Shown here: positions 43,881 through 49,074 of the stretch, piece by piece
Numbering within the stretch: the first letter of the stretch is position 1
Layout of the letters: each line of letters begins with the position of its first letter
Origin: Gammaproteobacteria bacterium
GTDB taxonomy: Bacteria > Pseudomonadota > Gammaproteobacteria > Arenicellales > Poriferihabitantaceae
DNA length: 49,074 nt
Assembly: GCA_028817405.1 (NCBI GenBank)
Contig: JAPPPS010000081.1
Coordinates: 1-49,074, forward strand
Direction: 5' to 3'
The notes under the pieces: generated by a model
Told to the model about the DNA's origin: nothing
Seen by the model: only the letters and a program-made list of their open reading frames with translations
Databases searched by the model: none
Made by a program: the position numbers and the translations under genes

Positions 43881-43934
43881 CACTATATCTTGTGGCAAGC
43901 GCGCGAGAATATACCACGATATAGTTTTGTCAAG
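43881..43934 (-). promoter_or_regulatory. NrdR boxes and promoter of nrdJa
   Basis: Box 1 CCACTATATCTTGTGG (43881-43896) matches the NrdR box consensus ACACWATATVTTGTGT at 14 of 16 positions. Box 2 reads AAACTATATCGTGGTA on the minus strand (43913-43928) and matches about 11 of 16. Centre-to-centre spacing is 32 bases, close to three helical turns, as expected for paired boxes. A minus-strand -35 TTGACA (43929-43934) adjoins box 2 and TATTCT, 16 bases further, is a plausible -10. The boxes therefore cover the promoter, fitting repression. Confidence 0.85.
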
Positions 43935-44010
43935 CGCCGCTGCCGCCAAAAGGCGAAAATCCAAAAGCCGCGCCCGGCCCGCCTCTCGCCACCGTCCCGC
44001 TGCATCGCCA

Positions 44011-44019
44011 TGCTACACT
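44011..44019 (+). promoter_or_regulatory. Extended -10 promoter element before xdhA
   Basis: TGC-TACACT, 46 bases before the xdhA ATG, the same word as before xseB. Confidence 0.45.
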
Positions 44020-44065
44020 TTTGCGTCCGCCGCCGCCCGCCGATGCCCGCAATTGGAATGACGGA

Positions 44066-45607
44066 ATGACCCGTTTTTTACTCAACCACGACGAAATCGC
44101 GCTGGATGCGGCGCGCGCGGACGCCACCGTGCTGGAATATTTGCGCGAGAATCGCCGCAAAATCGGCACGAAGGAAGGCTGCGCGTCCGGCGACTGCGGC
44201 GCCTGCACCGTGGTCGTGGCCGAGGCCGACGCGGCCGGCGAGGTGCTCAGTTACCGCGCGGTCAACAGTTGCATCGCCTTCGCCGGGCAGTTGCACGGCC
44301 GCCAATTAATCAGCGTCGAAGACCTGGCGGAGAACGGCGCACTCCACCCGGTGCAACGCGCGTTGGTCGAACACCACGCCTCGCAGTGCGGATTCTGCAC
44401 GCCGGGATTCGTGATGTCGTTGTTTGCGCTGTATAAAAATTGGCATGCGAAATCGCGGCGCGACGGGGAAGCGCGCGAAATTGCCGCCGCCCCGCGCCAT
44501 ATCATCGAAAACCACCTCGCCGGCAATCTCTGCCGCTGCACCGGCTACCGCCCGATTATCGACGCCGCGGCCCAAGCCACGCGCGCCGCGGCCCCGGACC
44601 AATTCAGCCGCGCCGAAAAACCGCAGGCGCGCCAACTCAAACGCCTGCGCCGCCGCCAGCCGGGCGCAAGCGACTTCCACCTGCCGCAATCGGCGCGGGA
44701 ATTGGCCGGCTTGTTGCGCGACTTGCCCGGCGCACGGTTGGTCGCCGGCGGCACCGACCTGGCGCTGGAAGTCACCCAAGAATTGCGGCCGCTCGACGCG
44801 CTCATCAGCGTCAGCCGCGTCAAAGAACTCAACCGCCTGCGCGCCACCGCCCGCCACTTGGACATCGGCGCCGCCGTGCCGCTGGCCGACTGCGCCGGCC
44901 CATTAGGCGCAGAACATCCGGCCCTGGCCGAACTCCTGCGCCGCTTCGGCTCCATGCAAATCCGCAACCAAGCCACGGTCGGCGGCAACCTCGCCAACGC
45001 CTCGCCGGTCGCCGACCTACCGCCGGCGCTCATCGCTTTGGGCGCGGAAGTGAAACTGCAGCAGGGCGCGCGCATCCGCCGCCTCGCGGTCGAGGATTTT
45101 TTCACCGCCTACAAGCAAACCGCGTTAGCGGACGGTGAATTCATCCGCAGCGTTCTGGTGCCGCGCGCCCCGGCCCTGGGTACCCTGGGTACTAAGGCGA
45201 CCAAACCGGATGCCCCGGCCGCCACACTGTACATGTACAAAATCAGCAAGCGCATGGACGACGACATCGCGGCGGTGTGCGCGGCGTTTTATGTGAGCGT
45301 GGAGCGCGGCGGCAACACCGTGGCCGGCGTGCGCGCCGCGTTCGGCGGCATGGCGGAGATTCCCAAACGCGCGCTGCATTGCGAGGAGGCGCTGCGCGGC
45401 CGGCCGCTCACCGCGGCCACGCTGGCCGCGGCCCGGCGCGCGCTGCGCGATGATTTCCAGCCCATCAGCGACGCCCGCGCCGGCGCCGCGTACCGCATGA
45501 CGGTGGCGCAGAATCTACTGAACCGCCTGTTCATGGAACTGCCCGGCGCGCGCCCCGGCGCGACCGTGCAGACCCAAATCGATGCGCGAAACGATGCGCG
45601 AAACTAA
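44066..45607 (+). CDS. xdhA: Xanthine dehydrogenase, iron-sulfur and FAD subunit
   Basis: A 513-residue fused small subunit of a molybdenum hydroxylase in the R. capsulatus XdhA layout. The first [2Fe-2S] has Cys39, Cys44, Cys47 and Cys69 (GCASGDCGACTV...NSC); the second has Cys108, Cys111, Cys156 and Cys158 (CGFCTPG...CRCTGY). The FAD domain shows LVAGGTDLALEV and QIRNQATVGGNLANASPVADLPPALIALGAEV. It transfers electrons from the molybdenum site in XdhB to NAD+ or another acceptor. ATG 44066 was chosen because MTRFLLNHDEIALD starts the ferredoxin fold; an upstream open frame to 44021 has no similarity. Its end overlaps the xdhB start by 26 bases. Confidence 0.94.
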   Translation: MTRFLLNHDEIALDAARADATVLEYLRENRRKIGTKEGCASGDCGACTVVVAEADAAGEVLSYRAVNSCIAFAGQLHGRQLISVEDLAENGALHPVQRALVEHHASQCGFCTPGFVMSLFALYKNWHAKSRRDGEAREIAAAPRHIIENHLAGNLCRCTGYRPIIDAAAQATRAAAPDQFSRAEKPQARQLKRLRRRQPGASDFHLPQSARELAGLLRDLPGARLVAGGTDLALEVTQELRPLDALISVSRVKELNRLRATARHLDIGAAVPLADCAGPLGAEHPALAELLRRFGSMQIRNQATVGGNLANASPVADLPPALIALGAEVKLQQGARIRRLAVEDFFTAYKQTALADGEFIRSVLVPRAPALGTLGTKATKPDAPAATLYMYKISKRMDDDIAAVCAAFYVSVERGGNTVAGVRAAFGGMAEIPKRALHCEEALRGRPLTAATLAAARRALRDDFQPISDARAGAAYRMTVAQNLLNRLFMELPGARPGATVQTQIDARNDARN

Positions 45608-48182
45608 GTCAACCGGGTCGACGGGGGCGACAGTGTCGACAGCGTCCCCGCCCGCCCCGGCAACCCCGGCCGCGTCCCCGCCAGCGCCGGCCGCGACCAC
45701 AACCCGGGCCGCGCCGCCGCACGACAGCGCCCGCGGCCATGTCACCGGCGACGCGCTTTATGTCGGCGACCACGCGCGCGCCGCCGGGCAACTGTTCGCC
45801 TGCGTCGGCGGCAGCGCCATCGCGCACGGCCGCGTGAGACGCATGGACTTGTCGCGGGTGCGCGCCGCCGCCGGCGTGGTCGATGTCATCACCGCGGCCG
45901 AGGTGCCGGGCGCGTTGGACATCGGCCCGGTCTTCCCCGGCGACCCGCTTTTCGTCGACGCCGCGGCCGGTACCATTGAGTACATGGGCCAGTTGCTGTT
46001 CGCGGTCGCGGCCACCGATTTCACCGCGGCCCGCCGCGCCGCGGCCCTGGCGCGCATCGACTACGCGCCGCGCCGGCCGCTGCTGGACTTGCGGGAGGCG
46101 GCGGAACAATCGCACTTCGTCCGCCCGCCGCACCGCATGCAATGCGGCGACGCCGCGGCCGCGCTGGCGAAAGCCGAACACCGCATCCGCGGCCAAATCC
46201 GCGTCGGCGGCCAGGAGCATTTCTACCTCGAGGGCCAGGTCGCGCGCGCCGTTCCCGGCGAGGACGGCACCGTCACAGTCCACAGTTCCAACCAAAACCC
46301 GACCGAGACGCAGATTCAGGTGGCGACGGTGCTCGGCATCCCGATGCACAAAGTCACGCTCAGCACCCGGCGTATGGGCGGCGCGTTCGGCGGCAAGGAA
46401 ACCCACGCCGGGCCGTGGGCTTGCATCGCCGCGCTGTTCGCCGTGCGCACCGGGCGGACGGTCGAGTGCCGGCTGGCGCGCCGCGACGACATGCGCATGA
46501 CCGGCAAACGCCATCCGTTTTGGAACCGATACGAAGTCGGCTACGACGGCGACGGGCGCATCACCGCCGCGCGTTATGTGTTAGCGGCGCAGTGCGGCAA
46601 CTCGCCGGACTTGTCGGACGCGGTGGTCGACCGCGCGATGTTCCACTGCGACAACGCCTACCACCTGCCGCACGCCACCATCGACGGTCTGCGGTGCAAA
46701 ACCCACACCGTCTCCAGCACCGCGTTCCGCGGCTTCGGTGGGCCGCAAGGCATGTTGGTCGCGGAGGAAGTCATCGACCAAATCGCGTTCGCCCTCGGCG
46801 CCGACCCGCTGGATATTCGCAAGCGGAATTTATACGGAGAGGCACCGCGCAACCGCACGCCGTACGGCCAAACCGTCACCGACTTCCCGCTGCCGCGCAT
46901 CATCGAGCAACTGGAGCGCGAGTCGGATTACCGTCGCCGCCGCGCGCGCATCCGCCGCGACAACGCCGCCAGTCCGGTACTGAAAAGGGGCCTGGCGCTG
47001 ACCCCGGTCAAGTTCGGCATCTCGTTCACGGTCGCGCACTTGAACCAGGCCGGCGCGCTACTGCACTTGTACACCGACGGTAGCATCTTGCTGAACCACG
47101 GCGGCACCGAGATGGGCCAGGGCTTGCAAATCAAAGTCGCGCAGGTGGTCGCGGCGGAGTTGGGCGTGGCCGTGGCGCGCGTGCGGGTGTCGGCGACGCG
47201 CACCGACAAAGTGCCGAACACCGCCCCGACCGCGGCATCGGCCGGCAGCGACCTGAACGGCATGGCGGCGCGCAACGCTGCGCGCGAGATTAAGGCGCGG
47301 CTGGCGGCGCATTTGGCGGCGACGCATGGCGCGGACGCGGCGCAGGTGACATTCGCTGATGACCGCATCACGGTCGCGGGCCGGGCCGTGACTTGGGAAC
47401 AAGCGGCGCAGTCGGCGTGGCGCGCCCGGGTGCCGTTGTCGGCGGCCGGCTTCTACCGCACGCCGAAAATCCACTACGACCGCGCGTCCGCCAACGGCCG
47501 CCCGTTCTACTATTTCGCCTGCGGCGCCGCGGTGTCCGAAGTCGTCATCGACACCTTAACCGGCGAGTACAAACTGCTGCGCGCCGACCTGCTGCACGAC
47601 GCCGGCAATTCCATCAACCCGGCGGTGGATTTGGGGCAAGTCGAGGGCGGCTTCCTGCAAGGCATCGGCTGGCTGACCTGCGAGGAATTAAAGTGGGACG
47701 CGGACGGCCGCCTGCTGACCGACAGCGCCGCCACCTACAAAATCCCCGCGGTCTCGGACGCGCCGGCCGAGTTCAACGCCCAACTGCTGGCCGATTCGCC
47801 GAACGCCGAGGACACGATTCTGCGCTCCAAAGCGGTCGGCGAACCGCCGCTGATGTTGGCGATTTCCGTGTGGTGCGCGATTCGCGACGCGCTGGCATCG
47901 CTCGCCGACTACCGCGTCTGCCCGCGCCTGAACGCGCCGGCCACGCCGGAGGAAATTCTGCGCGTGGCGGAGGAATTGCGGGGTGGGGACGGGGGCGGTG
48001 GTGGTGACGGTGGTGGCGGCCGCGACGAAAATGGCGGCCCTGGCCGCGGCGGCGATGGCGGCGACGGCGACATCTCCCGTCACCCCCGCAGTCCGTTAAG
48101 CGGGGGCGACGGTGATGACGGTGGTGACGGTGGCGGCACCGGCAACCCCGTCCGCGGCAAAACCGGCGAGGGCGCGCCATGA
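45582..48182 (+). CDS. xdhB: Xanthine dehydrogenase, molybdenum subunit
   Basis: An 866-residue molybdenum-cofactor large subunit. Signature blocks are MGGAFGGKETHAGP, the FRGFGGPQGMLVAEEVID molybdopterin-contact motif, GTEMGQGLQIKVAQVVA, TAASAGSDLNGMAARNA and the active-site Glu in LRSKAVGEPPLMLA. These favour purine oxidation (hypoxanthine, xanthine) as the role. The N-terminus carries an Ala/Pro/Thr-rich insert, and from about residue 802 the protein continues as a Gly/Asp-rich low-complexity tail of about 65 residues (47985-48150), which also encodes the REP-like hairpin at 48083-48106. The stop overlaps the xdhC start by four bases. Confidence 0.93.
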   Translation: MRETMRETKSTGSTGATVSTASPPAPATPAASPPAPAATTTRAAPPHDSARGHVTGDALYVGDHARAAGQLFACVGGSAIAHGRVRRMDLSRVRAAAGVVDVITAAEVPGALDIGPVFPGDPLFVDAAAGTIEYMGQLLFAVAATDFTAARRAAALARIDYAPRRPLLDLREAAEQSHFVRPPHRMQCGDAAAALAKAEHRIRGQIRVGGQEHFYLEGQVARAVPGEDGTVTVHSSNQNPTETQIQVATVLGIPMHKVTLSTRRMGGAFGGKETHAGPWACIAALFAVRTGRTVECRLARRDDMRMTGKRHPFWNRYEVGYDGDGRITAARYVLAAQCGNSPDLSDAVVDRAMFHCDNAYHLPHATIDGLRCKTHTVSSTAFRGFGGPQGMLVAEEVIDQIAFALGADPLDIRKRNLYGEAPRNRTPYGQTVTDFPLPRIIEQLERESDYRRRRARIRRDNAASPVLKRGLALTPVKFGISFTVAHLNQAGALLHLYTDGSILLNHGGTEMGQGLQIKVAQVVAAELGVAVARVRVSATRTDKVPNTAPTAASAGSDLNGMAARNAAREIKARLAAHLAATHGADAAQVTFADDRITVAGRAVTWEQAAQSAWRARVPLSAAGFYRTPKIHYDRASANGRPFYYFACGAAVSEVVIDTLTGEYKLLRADLLHDAGNSINPAVDLGQVEGGFLQGIGWLTCEELKWDADGRLLTDSAATYKIPAVSDAPAEFNAQLLADSPNAEDTILRSKAVGEPPLMLAISVWCAIRDALASLADYRVCPRLNAPATPEEILRVAEELRGGDGGGGGDGGGGRDENGGPGRGGDGGDGDISRHPRSPLSGGDGDDGGDGGGTGNPVRGKTGEGAP
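47985..48155 (+). repeat. GGTGAC/GACGGT repeat tail of xdhB
   Basis: Degenerate GGTGACGGTGGC repeats read as Gly-Asp/Gly-Gly after the last conserved residues of XdhB. The array encloses the third copy of the REP-like hairpin. Confidence 0.85.
48083..48106. repeat. REP-like hairpin, copy 3
   Basis: Stem CCCCCGC (48083-48089)/GCGGGGG (48100-48106), loop AGTCCGTTAA, identical to the loop of the copy at 22441-22470. Both arms changed together (G-C to C-G), so pairing is kept. Confidence 0.8.
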
Positions 48183-48979
48183 ACTGGCTCGACGCCGCGG
48201 CCCGCCTAACCCGCGAAAACGCCGCCTTCGTGTTGGTCACGGTGCTGGAAACGCAAGGCTCCGCGCCGCGCGACACCGCCGCCAAAATGGTGGTCGCGGC
48301 CGACGCCACTTACGACTCCATCGGCGGCGGCCGATTGGAATTCGAGGCCGCGGCCATGGCCCGGCAACTGCTCGCCGACGGCCGGGCGGCGGTGCAAACC
48401 CGCGCTTTCACGCTCGGCAACGACCTCGGCCAGTGCTGCGGCGGCCGCGTCACGCTGCTGCTGGAATGCTTCCCGGCCTGCGCCTTCCACATCGCGCTGT
48501 TCGGCGCCGGGCATGTCGGGCGGGCGTTGGCGGTCATCTTGTCGGAGTTGCCGTGCCGCGTACGGTGGCACGATTCGCGCGCCGAAATTTTCCCGCCGAC
48601 GGTTGCGCCGAACATCGAGACGCTGGCCATGAAAAACCCGTTCGAGGCGGTGGAAAACTGCCCGCCGGCCGCGTTTTATTTGGTCATGACGCACAGCCAC
48701 GACCTCGACTTCGAACTCTGCGAAGCCATGCTGAACCGCGCCGACGCCCGATACTGCGGCCTCATCGGCTCGCGCTCCAAAGCCGCCTCGTTCCGCGGCC
48801 GCCTGCGCAAAAAAGGCTTCGCCGCCGCCGAACTGTCGCGCCTCACCTGCCCCATCGGCCGCGCCTCCATCCGCGGCAAAACCCCAATGGAAGTCGCCGT
48901 CTCCATCACCGCCGAGTTGCTGGAACTGCACCACCACGCGACCGCGGAATCACCGCAATCACCGCTTAAAACAAGTTGA
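48179..48979 (+). CDS. xdhC: Xanthine dehydrogenase maturation factor
   Basis: A 266-residue XdhC-type protein: VLVTVLETQGSAPRDTAAKMVV at the N-terminus, FTLGNDLGQCCGGRVTLLLE (the conserved Cys-containing block), an NAD-fold-like FGAGHVGRALAVIL and YCGLIGSRSKAASFRGRLRKKGF. XdhC binds the molybdenum cofactor and inserts it, after sulfuration, into XdhB. It completes the xdhABC operon through a four-base overlap with xdhB. Confidence 0.94.
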   Translation: MNWLDAAARLTRENAAFVLVTVLETQGSAPRDTAAKMVVAADATYDSIGGGRLEFEAAAMARQLLADGRAAVQTRAFTLGNDLGQCCGGRVTLLLECFPACAFHIALFGAGHVGRALAVILSELPCRVRWHDSRAEIFPPTVAPNIETLAMKNPFEAVENCPPAAFYLVMTHSHDLDFELCEAMLNRADARYCGLIGSRSKAASFRGRLRKKGFAAAELSRLTCPIGRASIRGKTPMEVAVSITAELLELHHHATAESPQSPLKTS

Positions 48980-49050
48980 TTTTTCGACTCATTTCCGGGT
49001 TATGATAGACGCCACTTCCAACTCAACCGCTTGAAAGCGAGGAGACGACC

Positions 49051-49074
49051 ATGGGCTTTTGGAGCAAAAAACCG
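49051..49074 (+). CDS. Start of a further gene, truncated by window edge
   Basis: ATG 49051 follows a GCGAGGAGA ribosome site by about 8 bases and opens MGFWSKKP before the window ends. A -10-like TATGAT lies at 49001-49006. It has the look of a small membrane transporter N-terminus, but eight residues do not allow a call. It follows xdhC by 71 bases on the same strand. Confidence 0.6.

Overview
The window is a GC-rich (third-position G/C-saturated), densely packed bacterial chromosome segment with about 44 protein genes, no rRNA or tRNA that I can see, and no prophage, transposase, plasmid or CRISPR signature. The gene sets point to a gammaproteobacterium-like organism, probably uncultivated: xseB-ispA-dxs, mlaFEDCB followed by an ibaG-type bolA gene, ribD-ribE-ribBA-ribH-nusB-pgpA, nrdR-secFD, oligoribonuclease, and a split B12-dependent ribonucleotide reductase (nrdJa/nrdJb) as in Pseudomonas. 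I cannot name the genus.

Layout. 1-5.1 kb: an N6-adenine DNA methyltransferase cut by the left edge, a divergent glycerate kinase, and topoisomerase IV parE. 5.2-6.6 kb: a Fic-domain gene with its own A/T-rich promoter and repeated operator-like boxes, divergent from parE. 6.6-10.3 kb: xseB-ispA-dxs (isoprenoid precursors). 10.3-12.5 kb: a LysR regulator divergent from a DMT transporter. 12.6-17.2 kb: the Mla lipid-transport operon, two small unknown genes, BolA/IbaG and monothiol glutaredoxin. 17.3-18.8 kb: a Rieske oxygenase. 19.1-22.0 kb: universal stress protein, AGCS amino-acid:cation symporter, oligoribonuclease. 22.0-22.5 kb: a gene-free block of dispersed palindromic repeats. 22.5-25.6 kb: diaminopropionate ammonia-lyase divergent from a lactate permease. 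25.6-31 kb (minus strand): trpS-scpA-scpB-rluB-M24 peptidase, every junction overlapping. 31.0-31.3 kb: second copy of the intergenic repeat element. 31.3-37.9 kb (minus strand): the riboflavin/nusB/pgpA cluster preceded by nrdR and secF. 38-43.7 kb (minus strand): secD, a DUF2335 membrane protein, a small unknown gene, nrdJb and nrdJa. 44.0-49.0 kb: xdhABC (molybdenum hydroxylase and its maturation factor), then the first 8 codons of another gene.

The most unusual property is an invasion of coding DNA by short GC-rich tandem repeats built from GACGGT/ACCGTC, GATTCC, GGGGCC and related words. At least fifteen otherwise normal housekeeping proteins (XseB, IspA, Dxs, DMT transporter, Rieske oxygenase, diaminopropionate lyase, RluB, ScpA, ScpB, RibH, RibBA, RibE, RibD, SecF, XdhB) carry low-complexity inserts or tails made from them, always placed where the conserved fold is interrupted least. 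The same words occur outside genes. Separately, two families of palindromic intergenic elements are visible. One has compensatory base changes in its stem, as expected for a REP-like structured element.

Regulatory connections visible here: nrdR lies in the same window as a pair of NrdR boxes in front of nrdJa. The Fic gene is divergent from parE, whose product carries the ATP-site tyrosine (Tyr105) that known Fic toxins modify. BolA/IbaG and monothiol glutaredoxin, known interaction partners, are neighbours.
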